Shown piece by piece: positions 1-6,010 of a stretch of DNA of 6,220 nt; within the stretch, counting starts at the first letter, position 1; each line of letters begins with the position of its first letter. Both the position numbers and the translations under genes were made by a program. This DNA comes from JAGTVG01 sp964389805 (lineage in GTDB: Bacteria > Bacteroidota > Bacteroidia > Cytophagales > Cyclobacteriaceae): contig CAYMFU010000125.1 in assembly GCA_964389805.1 (NCBI GenBank), positions 1 through 6,220 on the forward strand, written 5' to 3'. The notes under the pieces are model-generated. The model ran no database searches and had not been told where the DNA came from. It saw nothing but the letters and a program-made list of their open reading frames with translations.

Positions 1-2281
1 CCTCCGTAATCTTATGATCTGTAATATTTTCTTTTATAGCGAGGTAGTTTAAAATTTCACCTTCAAAATTCTTTATAGGTGTGATTATAGCAAATTCCCA
101 GAAAATATCTCCATTTTTTTTCTTATTGCAAAAGGTCCCCTTCCAGGTATTGCCCTTACTGACTGTTTCCCATAAATCCTGATACTCGGATGGATTGGTT
201 TTTCCCGATTTAAATATTCTGGGACTATTTCCAATGAGTTCATGATGACCATATCCGGTTAATGTTTCAACCGAAGAGTTAATATATTCTATTTTTCCTT
301 CCCTGTCAGTAATAATTATGGAATTGGTACTATGCTCAATTATATTATACAGTTTTTTAATCTCACGTTTAGCAACAACAAATGGAGTCACATTTCTGGC
401 AACTATCAGAAAGGAAAAAAATTCGCTGTGGTCATTGAATTCAGGTATTATGGACCAGTTATAAAATACAGTTTTATTTAACCGATTCAATTGGATTTCA
501 AATTGTTCCTGTTTTAAAGTATTCTTTACAGATTCGATACTTTTCAACAATTTTCTTTTTGCAACAGAATCAATCTTCAGGTCATACAGCGATTTAATAA
601 TATTATTGTCAAACAATTGAGATTGTGCTACAGAATTAGCATATACAATTTTGAGATCTTTGTCAATTCGTATAATTATATCCTGAATATTCTCAGTTAA
701 GGAACGATACAAGGATTCATTCTCACGGATCTTCTTTAATATCTTCTTTTTATCATGAATATCCTTAAGGATGATTATTTTCAGATCATTGTTATTATAG
801 TCTTTAAAGGATTCATGAGATATTTCGAACCATCTCAATCCCCTCCCTTCTATTTCAATCCTGGATTCGAATTGTGTGGATTTTTTAGATGATTTATTCT
901 CAACAATTTTTACATCTTCCTTATATATATTGTCAATGAATTTTTCGCCAATTAATGAAAGGGGGCTCCTGTTTAAGATCTCTTTTGCATTTCCTATAAC
1001 TTTTACTATTATCCCACGATGATCTACTTCAAATACCAGATCATAGATCCGTCCTACCAGGATCTTATATCTCGATTCAGTTTCCTTTAATTTCTCCTCC
1101 GATATGAGTTTATCATGTATTACTGTGGAGACTAGGATTAAGCCAGATTTCTTCGTATAGGGATCGTAAATGCCTTCTCCCCTAGCTTCCATCCATAAAT
1201 ATTCTCCATTTCTCTTCCTGAATCTGTATCGTAAATTTTTAAATCCTTTTTCTATCCCTGTTGTATACTCCTTTTTTAAAGGTCTTATATCCTCAGGATA
1301 TATATACTCGAAGATCAATGTATTGATCAATTCAGTATTCGAATAATCGAGAATTTCTAAATATCCCGGACTGACATAGGAGATCTTTCCGTTGGAATCA
1401 GTAACCGTTATTAAATCATCAATGTTTTTAATAAACTTATTAAATCTCTCTTCAGCATAAGCAAGTTGTAGTTTGTATTCCTGTACTTTCATGACTTTTC
1501 TAAGTATAAAAGCCATTCGAAGCTGCCCAGAATTTTGATCCTTAATTTCAAATACAGTTAATTCTACATTTATTTCCTTCCCATCCCTGGTTTTAAACCT
1601 GACTTTGGCGTTATAATCCTTATTTTCTTTCTCAAGATAATCTATTATGTTATCTAAATCTCTCTTAGACATGCAGTTTCCCGGGGTTCTGCCAATAAGT
1701 TCTTCAATAGAATATCCTAATAGTAACTGATGGGCTTTATTTATCCAGATGTATCTTGAATTCTTATCCAGGATAGATACCGCCTCCTCCATTTTGCCAA
1801 ATAGTGATTCAAAAAAAGATTCATTGCTTAAGTTATTAAGGAAATTGAGTTGATTTGCATTAAGTGCTGATTGTAAAAGCAACTGCGTCCTTAAGATTGA
1901 CTTCAGTGTGAGTTGATCAGGTGAAATAATATCGATTACGCGAATATTCACCAAATCACTTAAGTTTACTTCCTCTTCCAGATCCTTAACTATTATTGTG
2001 GGCAAACCTAAAATAATGGAAGAATCTATCTTATCTTCAAACAATTGGAGTTGATCTTTTTCAAGAATAATAAAGTCGATTCCGTCAACAAAAAGTTTTT
2101 CTGATATGGTAGATGACAATTTGTATCTGATCAGGTTTATTTTTACTTCCTCTGATCCTTCAATGATCTGATCAAGTTGTTTGATGGTTTTTCTATCCTT
2201 CAGAAATGAGGCTCCTCTGAAATAACTTCCAGAAGCTTCTTCTTTAAGGGTAATCTTGTGCTTTGGATTATGATTCTTCAC
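1..2281 (-). CDS. Multi-PAS sensor protein, probable histidine kinase (3' end outside window)
   Basis: The frame is open for 760 codons with no stop and runs off the left edge. The start is GTG at 2281: an in-frame TAA lies two codons upstream (2285-2287), a weak AGG sits 6 nt before the GTG, and the first in-frame ATG is codon 164. Residues 1-140 resemble a response-regulator receiver domain but lack its catalytic residues. Five PAS domains follow, at about 152-262, 276-386, 401-510, 519-638 and 641-757. The second has the PAS_3-like 'YPED' and 'RKRNGEYLWMEA' segments. The fifth has 'ELIGNSPRIFKSG', 'NTWKGTF' and 'KKNGDIFWE', like PAS domains next to histidine-kinase cores, and ends in 'ITDHKITE'. 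No transmembrane segment is evident, so a cytoplasmic sensor is likely. The output domain (HisKA/HATPase most likely, but possibly GGDEF or another effector) is not in the window. Ligands cannot be read from sequence. The gene diverges from mnmA. Confidence 0.88.
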   Translation of the reverse strand, partial: MKNHNPKHKITLKEEASGSYFRGASFLKDRKTIKQLDQIIEGSEEVKINLIRYKLSSTISEKLFVDGIDFIILEKDQLQLFEDKIDSSIILGLPTIIVKDLEEEVNLSDLVNIRVIDIISPDQLTLKSILRTQLLLQSALNANQLNFLNNLSNESFFESLFGKMEEAVSILDKNSRYIWINKAHQLLLGYSIEELIGRTPGNCMSKRDLDNIIDYLEKENKDYNAKVRFKTRDGKEINVELTVFEIKDQNSGQLRMAFILRKVMKVQEYKLQLAYAEERFNKFIKNIDDLITVTDSNGKISYVSPGYLEILDYSNTELINTLIFEYIYPEDIRPLKKEYTTGIEKGFKNLRYRFRKRNGEYLWMEARGEGIYDPYTKKSGLILVSTVIHDKLISEEKLKETESRYKILVGRIYDLVFEVDHRGIIVKVIGNAKEILNRSPLSLIGEKFIDNIYKEDVKIVENKSSKKSTQFESRIEIEGRGLRWFEISHESFKDYNNNDLKIIILKDIHDKKKILKKIRENESLYRSLTENIQDIIIRIDKDLKIVYANSVAQSQLFDNNIIKSLYDLKIDSVAKRKLLKSIESVKNTLKQEQFEIQLNRLNKTVFYNWSIIPEFNDHSEFFSFLIVARNVTPFVVAKREIKKLYNIIEHSTNSIIITDREGKIEYINSSVETLTGYGHHELIGNSPRIFKSGKTNPSEYQDLWETVSKGNTWKGTFCNKKKNGDIFWEFAIITPIKNFEGEILNYLAIKENITDHKITE

Positions 2282-2320
2282 GTATTACCTGATTTAAAGT
2301 AAAATAGAAAATATAGAAGA

Positions 2321-2345
2321 CAGGCTAACCTTAGGAGGTTTCCTG
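2321..2345. repeat. Imperfect inverted repeat upstream of the PAS sensor gene
   Basis: The arms AACCT (2327-2331) and AGGTT (2336-2340) pair around a 4-nt loop. They are extended by CAGG (2321-2324) pairing with CCTG (2342-2345) across a small asymmetric internal loop. It lies 40-64 nt upstream of the sensor's GTG and could fold in its 5' leader. No T-tract supports a terminator. The role is unknown and chance is possible. Confidence 0.35.
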
Positions 2346-2355
2346 GCCGAACAAA

Positions 2356-2386
2356 GACAAATTTCGAATTAGTATTCGAAATTGTC
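2356..2386. repeat. Long inverted repeat, candidate operator or leader hairpin
   Basis: A 10-bp perfect inverted repeat (AATTTCGAAT at 2360-2369, ATTCGAAATT at 2374-2383) has a 4-nt spacer. It is prolonged by GAC/GTC outer pairs after one bulged A (2359). Each arm contains the self-complementary hexamer TTCGAA, and the two copies are spaced 12 bp apart, about one helical turn. It sits in the divergent gap, about 75 bp upstream of the sensor GTG and about 95 bp upstream of mnmA. A dimeric regulator site is the simplest reading. A 5'-leader hairpin for the minus-strand gene is the alternative. It is not a terminator for either flanking gene, since both point away from it. Confidence 0.55.
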
Positions 2387-2403
2387 CACTAAATATAAAA
2401 AAT

Positions 2404-2421
2404 TTATTGAATAATCAATAA
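2404..2421. repeat. Short AT-rich inverted repeat upstream of mnmA
   Basis: TTATTGA (2404-2410) and TCAATAA (2415-2421) form a perfect 7-bp inverted repeat around ATAA. It lies 43-60 bp upstream of the mnmA -7 element, so it could bind a regulator. In such AT-rich DNA it could also be chance. Confidence 0.3.
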
Positions 2422-2463
2422 TCTCCTGTAATCTTATCGCTATTACTATGTGAAAAAGAGTTG

Positions 2464-2471
2464 TAAATTTG
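2464..2471 (+). promoter_or_regulatory. Bacteroidota-type -7 promoter element of mnmA
   Basis: TAAATTTG matches the Bacteroidota housekeeping -7 consensus TAnnTTTG exactly. It is followed by CACAA, as is the element at 4640. No clear -33 TTG/TTTG is seen at the usual distance upstream. A transcription start a few nt downstream (about 2476-2479, inferred) would leave almost no 5' leader before the mnmA start codon. Confidence 0.6.
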
Positions 2472-2481
2472 CACAATATAT

Positions 2482-3687
2482 ATGTTTATGTGCAAAAGAG
2501 TGGTTGTTGGATTATCGGGGGGCGTTGATTCCAGCGTCGCTGCATACCTCTTAAAGAAGGAAGGTTATGAGGTAATAGGCCTTTTTATGAAGAACTGGCA
2601 TGATGATACCGTTACAATAAGTGATGAATGCCCATGGCTGGATGATAGTAATGATGCATTACTGGTAGCACAAAAACTGGGAATTCCTTTTCAGACCGTT
2701 GATTTAAGTGCACCTTACAAGGAGCGTATTGTAGATTATATGTTCAGGGAATATCAGAATGGACGAACTCCAAACCCGGATGTTTTATGTAACCGGGAAA
2801 TAAAATTTGATATATTTCTGGATACCGCATTAAATCTTGGTGCTGATTATATTGCAACAGGACATTATTGTCAAAAAGGTCAAATACAAAAAGATGGAAA
2901 GACTTTATACAGATTACTTGCAGGCAAAGACAAAAATAAGGATCAAAGTTATTTCCTGTGTCAATTAAATCAGCATCAATTAAGTAAAGCGTTATTCCCA
3001 ATTGGTGGCCTGTTAAAACCAGAAGTTCGTGAAATAGCCAAAGACCTTGATCTTGTTACTGCTGACAAAAAGGATTCACAGGGTTTGTGTTTTGTTGGGA
3101 AGGTTCGACTACCTGACTTTCTTATGCAGAGATTAAAACCCAAAAAAGGGGTAATTATCGAAATTCCAAATGATAGCCCCATCTTTAAAGCTAATCATAA
3201 TCAAACAGACAAGAAAGGAAGCCTATCAAACTCATTAGATTTATTGTCGGAAGCCTATCAATATACTCCGGATGACGGCAAGGCTGTTGGCGAACACAAG
3301 GGAGCCCATTATTTTACTATTGGACAACGAAAGGGACTTGGAGTTGGTGGCACTCAGGAACCTTTATTCATAATAGATACAGATACTAAAAATAATATCG
3401 TATATACTGGTCAGGGCGATCAACATAATGGCCTTTATCGCAAGGGGCTTTATGTAAAAAATGAAGATATTCACTGGATTAGAGATGATCTTAAGCTTAA
3501 ACCGGAATCTGACATGCAGGTTGAGGCCCGTATCAGATATAGACAAGATCTTGAAAAAGCAAAAATCTATCAGAGAAGCAATGGCTTGTATGTTATATTT
3601 GACAAACTTCAGAGAGGGATAACTCCCGGACAATTTGTAGCTTGGTATTTGGAAGATGAGTTACTTGGCTCTGGTATAATTAATTAA
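2482..3687 (+). CDS. mnmA: tRNA-specific 2-thiouridylase MnmA
   Basis: MnmA thiolates U34 of tRNAs for Lys, Glu and Gln in the cytoplasm, giving the 2-thio group of mnm5s2U. It adenylates the base with ATP and then transfers sulfur through a cysteine persulfide. The N-terminal PP-loop motif SGGVDSS is at residues 12-18. The two family cysteines are visible: C103 in 'NPDVLCNREIKF' and C203 in 'DSQGLCFVG'. 'FTIGQRKGLGVGG' (278-290) opens the central domain, and the C-terminal beta-barrel ends with 'RGITPGQFVAWY'. At 401 residues it exceeds E. coli MnmA (368). Much of the excess is an insertion at about 222-266, a form I know from Bacteroidota MnmA. ATG codons at 2482 and 2488 are both possible starts. 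The second gives MCKRVVVG, closer to the usual family N-terminus. No Shine-Dalgarno is present. The stop is 14 bp from the convergent yaaA stop. Confidence 0.97.
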   Translation: MFMCKRVVVGLSGGVDSSVAAYLLKKEGYEVIGLFMKNWHDDTVTISDECPWLDDSNDALLVAQKLGIPFQTVDLSAPYKERIVDYMFREYQNGRTPNPDVLCNREIKFDIFLDTALNLGADYIATGHYCQKGQIQKDGKTLYRLLAGKDKNKDQSYFLCQLNQHQLSKALFPIGGLLKPEVREIAKDLDLVTADKKDSQGLCFVGKVRLPDFLMQRLKPKKGVIIEIPNDSPIFKANHNQTDKKGSLSNSLDLLSEAYQYTPDDGKAVGEHKGAHYFTIGQRKGLGVGGTQEPLFIIDTDTKNNIVYTGQGDQHNGLYRKGLYVKNEDIHWIRDDLKLKPESDMQVEARIRYRQDLEKAKIYQRSNGLYVIFDKLQRGITPGQFVAWYLEDELLGSGIIN

Positions 3688-3701
3688 AAGGCGTTTGAAT
3701 T

Positions 3702-4469
3702 CTATCCTCGTGTAAAAACCCAGTTATCATTATCCGAAAGATTGTCATTATATTCGTATCCTTCCCAATCAAATAATTTCAATGATTCTGGATCAGTGAT
3801 CCTGTTTTTAACTATATATGAAGTCATATAGCCTCTGGCTTTCTTTAAAAAAATGTGAATTGGCCGGTAAGATCCGTTCTTATATTCTTTAAAAACCGGT
3901 GTAATAATTCTCCCCTGGAGACTTGTCAGGGGTATTACTTTACTGTATTCCTTTGATGCCAGGTTTATAAGAGTCTTATCCTTTATGAATTCCGGCTCGT
4001 TAACAATAGAGTTAAGTATTTTGTTCCCCCAAAACTCATAGAGATTATTAGTCCTGCCTATTTTCAAAGCCGTCCCCATTTCAAGTCGGTAAGGTCGTAT
4101 CAAATCCAATGGCTTCAGGATGCCATGCAGTCCCGACAAAATACGGATACATTGTTGCGCTTTTTCATAATCAGATTCATTATATGACGGAGCATCAATT
4201 CCAAGGTATACATCCCCTTTAAATGTAGTCAATGCCTGCCTCGCTACACTTAAATCAAATGTTGGCCCCCAGTTTTGATACCTGTCATAATTTGTTTCCG
4301 CCAGGGTTTCATTTATGTTCATAAGTTTCTTAATTGCCTGAGGGCGTAGTTTCTTCAATTTTTTCATGATCATTTCCGACTCCTTGGTAAAAGCGGGGAG
4401 TGTAAAAGCTTGAGTAAGAATCGGATCCGAATAATTCAAGCGTTTTGCTGGAGATAATATTAATATCAT
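3702..4469 (-). CDS. yaaA: Peroxide stress protein YaaA (UPF0246/DUF328)
   Basis: YaaA lowers free intracellular iron during hydrogen peroxide stress in E. coli and so limits Fenton damage. The molecular mechanism is not settled, although DNA binding has been reported for the family. The 255 residues match the family's usual length (E. coli 258). Family landmarks in order are ILSPAK (4-9), 'GDVYLGIDA' (85-93), the highly conserved 'LSGLHGILKPLDLIRPYRLEMG' region (111-132), 'NLASKEY' (169-175), 'PVFKEYKNG' (191-199) and 'KKARGYM' (209-215), ending near 'WVFTRG'. The ATG at 4469 gives the canonical MILILSPAK start. No strong Shine-Dalgarno or clear TAnnTTTG element lies upstream on the minus strand, and I could not identify an OxyR site. 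It is convergent with mnmA and divergent from the oxidoreductase gene, so it is probably transcribed alone. Confidence 0.96.
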   Translation of the reverse strand: MILILSPAKRLNYSDPILTQAFTLPAFTKESEMIMKKLKKLRPQAIKKLMNINETLAETNYDRYQNWGPTFDLSVARQALTTFKGDVYLGIDAPSYNESDYEKAQQCIRILSGLHGILKPLDLIRPYRLEMGTALKIGRTNNLYEFWGNKILNSIVNEPEFIKDKTLINLASKEYSKVIPLTSLQGRIITPVFKEYKNGSYRPIHIFLKKARGYMTSYIVKNRITDPESLKLFDWEGYEYNDNLSDNDNWVFTRG

Positions 4470-4639
4470 TGTTATATAGAAATAATTTAAATGATGACTT
4501 GGATCAAGAATTCCAAATACCGTAAATTATATTTAAAACCTTCATTGATAAACACTCTAAAATAGTAATTGTTATACCATTTTTGAAAAGAATGAGACAT
4601 TTTAAAGCTCTATTCAGCAATTAGCTTCATAACTTTTAA

Positions 4640-4647
4640 TACATTTG
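4640..4647 (+). promoter_or_regulatory. Bacteroidota-type -7 promoter element of the oxidoreductase gene
   Basis: TACATTTG fits TAnnTTTG exactly. With its downstream CACAA it matches the mnmA element (2464-2476) at 12 of 13 bases. TTAG at 4621-4624 is a poor, closely spaced -33 candidate. Initiation near 4653 (inferred) would give a 5' leader of roughly 120 nt before the ATG at 4774, in contrast to mnmA. Confidence 0.55.
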
Positions 4648-4669
4648 CACAAATTTTTAAACGATGTAA

Positions 4670-4703
4670 AAAGGCATAATTTTTGAAATGCCTTTCAGAA
4701 AGG
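4670..4703 (+). promoter_or_regulatory. Overlapping alternative hairpins in the oxidoreductase 5' leader
   Basis: AAAGGCAT (4670-4677) pairs perfectly with ATGCCTTT (4688-4695) around a 10-nt loop. The same CCTTT (4691-4695) can instead pair with AAAGG at 4699-4703 across a 3-nt loop. That second AAAGG is the Shine-Dalgarno of the leader ORF starting at 4712. The two folds are mutually exclusive: the upstream hairpin frees the ribosome site and the downstream one hides it. The pairing is seen directly; any switching role is inferred. Read on the minus strand, the 8-bp stem ends in TTTTT and could act as a weak terminator of antisense transcripts. Confidence 0.4.
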
Positions 4704-4711
4704 AATTGAAG

Positions 4712-4777
4712 ATGGGTAAAGTAACATCTGAACTTAAGGACTTCATTCCTGCTTTAATTATATTTCTGATATCATGA
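4712..4777 (+). CDS. Possible 21-residue leader peptide, overlapping the oxidoreductase start
   Basis: An ATG at 4712 opens a 21-codon frame ending in TGA at 4775-4777, which overlaps the next gene's ATG (4774) as ATGA. AAAGGA (4699-4704) lies 7 nt before the ATG and is the best Shine-Dalgarno in the window. The oxidoreductase's own ATG has none, so translational coupling is plausible. The peptide starts MGKVTSELKDF and ends in the hydrophobic stretch IPALIIFLIS. There is no run of one amino acid as in classical attenuators. I recognise no family. A frame this short may be chance, particularly as Bacteroidota depend little on Shine-Dalgarno pairing. Confidence 0.35.
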   Translation: MGKVTSELKDFIPALIIFLIS

Positions 4778-5985
4778 AAAGACGAAAATTTGTTGGAATG
4801 GGAGGTTTGGCTTTATCCTCCATGGCCGTTCAGCCAAAAAATGTGTATAGCAAAATCTTAAAAAACACAAACATTGTAAAGATTGGAGTAATTGGCACAG
4901 GAGGTAGAGGAAACTGGCTTATAAAATTAATAAAGGATGTGCCTGGATTAGAAGTATCAGCATGCTGCGATGTGTTGCCATTCAGGCTAAAGCAAGGAAT
5001 GAGTTTGGCTTCTCCTTCTGCAAAAGCATATGCTGATTATCATGAATTATTGAATGATAAAGATATCCATGCCGTCATTATCAGTACACCTTTATCAATA
5101 CACTACCAGATGGCAGTAGATGCCCTTGATGCCGGGAAACATGTTTATTGTGAGAAAACTATGACTTTTACCATTGAAGAAGCCCTTTTATTAGAAAAGA
5201 AGGTAAAGGCCGGTAATTTGAAATTTCAGGTTGGGTATCAACACCGATATAATCCACTTTATCAAAATATTTATAATACTATTCATGAAGGATATTTAGG
5301 TACGGTTACACATGTTGAAGCTCACTGGAACCGGAATGGGAATTGGCGAAGACCTGTTCCAGATCCTGAATTTGAAAAGTTAATAAACTGGAGAATGTAT
5401 GAAGAGTATTCCGGTGGACTTATGGCTGAACTATGTTCCCACCAGGTTGATCTGATCGATTTTATCCTGAACTCTCATGCTCAAAAGATCACTGGCATGG
5501 GTGGAATAAATTACTATGAAGATGGACGTGAGACTTTTGACAATATCTATACTATATTAGAGTATCCAGGCGGATTAAAAGCCAGTTTTCATTCCATAAC
5601 TACAAATGCACATGAAGGATTTAATGTAAAGATATTTGGTACTAAGGCTGCGATTGTTATAAAAGGGGAAGGCGGGCATAAGGGTTTTATTTATCCTGAA
5701 CCAGCTGTTATAGAAGAGTTAAAGACTGAAGTAGATGGTGTTTCAAGTGCAACAATGAAGGTATTGGAAGCCGGTGAACCCATTCCAATAATAATCGAAG
5801 ATTTCCCTGAGGGAGATGCAGGACCAACCAGTGCAGCGCTTGAGCATTTTGGCAAGTGTATCACTGACAATCTTGAGACAATAGCCAATGCGGAATTCGG
5901 CAAGAAGAGTGCAATTACAGTTGTTCTGGCCAACAAGTCAATGCGCGAAGGGACTATAGAGCATTGGAAGGAAAAGTATTCCTGA
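4774..5985 (+). CDS. Gfo/Idh/MocA-family NAD(P)-dependent oxidoreductase with Tat signal
   Basis: This is a Rossmann-fold oxidoreductase of the Gfo/Idh/MocA family, whose members oxidise or reduce sugars, inositols and related polyols. The substrate cannot be told from sequence. The N-terminus MKRRKFVG carries a twin-arginine motif followed by a short hydrophobic stretch to about residue 19, implying export in folded form with cofactor to the periplasm. The dinucleotide-binding motif GTGGRG is at 41-46. 'CEKTM' (126-130) holds the family's EK pair (E127, K128), with T129 where EKP is usual. 'SGGLMAELCSHQVDLIDF' (213-230) carries the probable catalytic H223 and D226. 'NGNWRRPVPDP' (188-198) is typical of a Bacteroidota subgroup. 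The 403 residues are full length, and no frameshift is seen. It stands alone, with no sugar transporter or hydrolase beside it. Its leader may be regulated, and its start overlaps the possible leader ORF. Its stop is 25 bp from the convergent saccharopine dehydrogenase. Confidence 0.93.
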   Translation: MKRRKFVGMGGLALSSMAVQPKNVYSKILKNTNIVKIGVIGTGGRGNWLIKLIKDVPGLEVSACCDVLPFRLKQGMSLASPSAKAYADYHELLNDKDIHAVIISTPLSIHYQMAVDALDAGKHVYCEKTMTFTIEEALLLEKKVKAGNLKFQVGYQHRYNPLYQNIYNTIHEGYLGTVTHVEAHWNRNGNWRRPVPDPEFEKLINWRMYEEYSGGLMAELCSHQVDLIDFILNSHAQKITGMGGINYYEDGRETFDNIYTILEYPGGLKASFHSITTNAHEGFNVKIFGTKAAIVIKGEGGHKGFIYPEPAVIEELKTEVDGVSSATMKVLEAGEPIPIIIEDFPEGDAGPTSAALEHFGKCITDNLETIANAEFGKKSAITVVLANKSMREGTIEHWKEKYS

Positions 5986-6010
5986 TTTATTTATGGAATT
6001 TTTTGAGGCT

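Larger units (their letters stand above)
4470..4773. other. Divergent intergenic region between yaaA and the oxidoreductase gene
   Basis: This 304-bp AT-rich gap must hold the yaaA promoter (left part, minus strand) and the oxidoreductase promoter (right part, plus strand). On the minus strand a TATAAT-like stretch lies near 4526-4531, but without a convincing partner box, so I do not call a yaaA promoter. The segment 4566-4639 holds nothing I recognise. The right portion (4640-4773) contains the -7 element, the alternative hairpins and the possible leader ORF listed separately. No RNA gene or known riboswitch fold is recognised. Confidence 0.6.

Noticed and set aside
2744..3633. Antisense open frames within mnmA (2744-3001, 2976-3182, 3364-3633)
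   Set aside because: They lie wholly within a strongly conserved gene, have no family resemblance, and are shadows of its codon use.
3688..3701. Possible bidirectional terminator between the convergent mnmA and yaaA stops
   Set aside because: The 14-bp gap has no inverted repeat or T-tract. Termination must rely on other signals or on sequence inside the genes.
4491..4565. A 24-residue basic ORF on the plus strand in the yaaA-oxidoreductase gap
   Set aside because: It has no Shine-Dalgarno and no promoter match, lies where the yaaA promoter is expected, and resembles no family I know. Chance ORFs of this length are common.
4664..4669. A start-stop element (ATG directly followed by TAA) in the oxidoreductase leader
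   Set aside because: There is no ribosome site in front of it, and ATGTAA is expected by chance in AT-rich DNA.
5691..5936. Antisense open frame in the oxidoreductase gene
   Set aside because: It is opposite a conserved Gfo/Idh coding region, and its low-complexity composition fits a reading-frame shadow.
5986..6010. Possible terminator between the oxidoreductase and saccharopine dehydrogenase stops
   Set aside because: There is a run of six T but no stem that could form in front of it.
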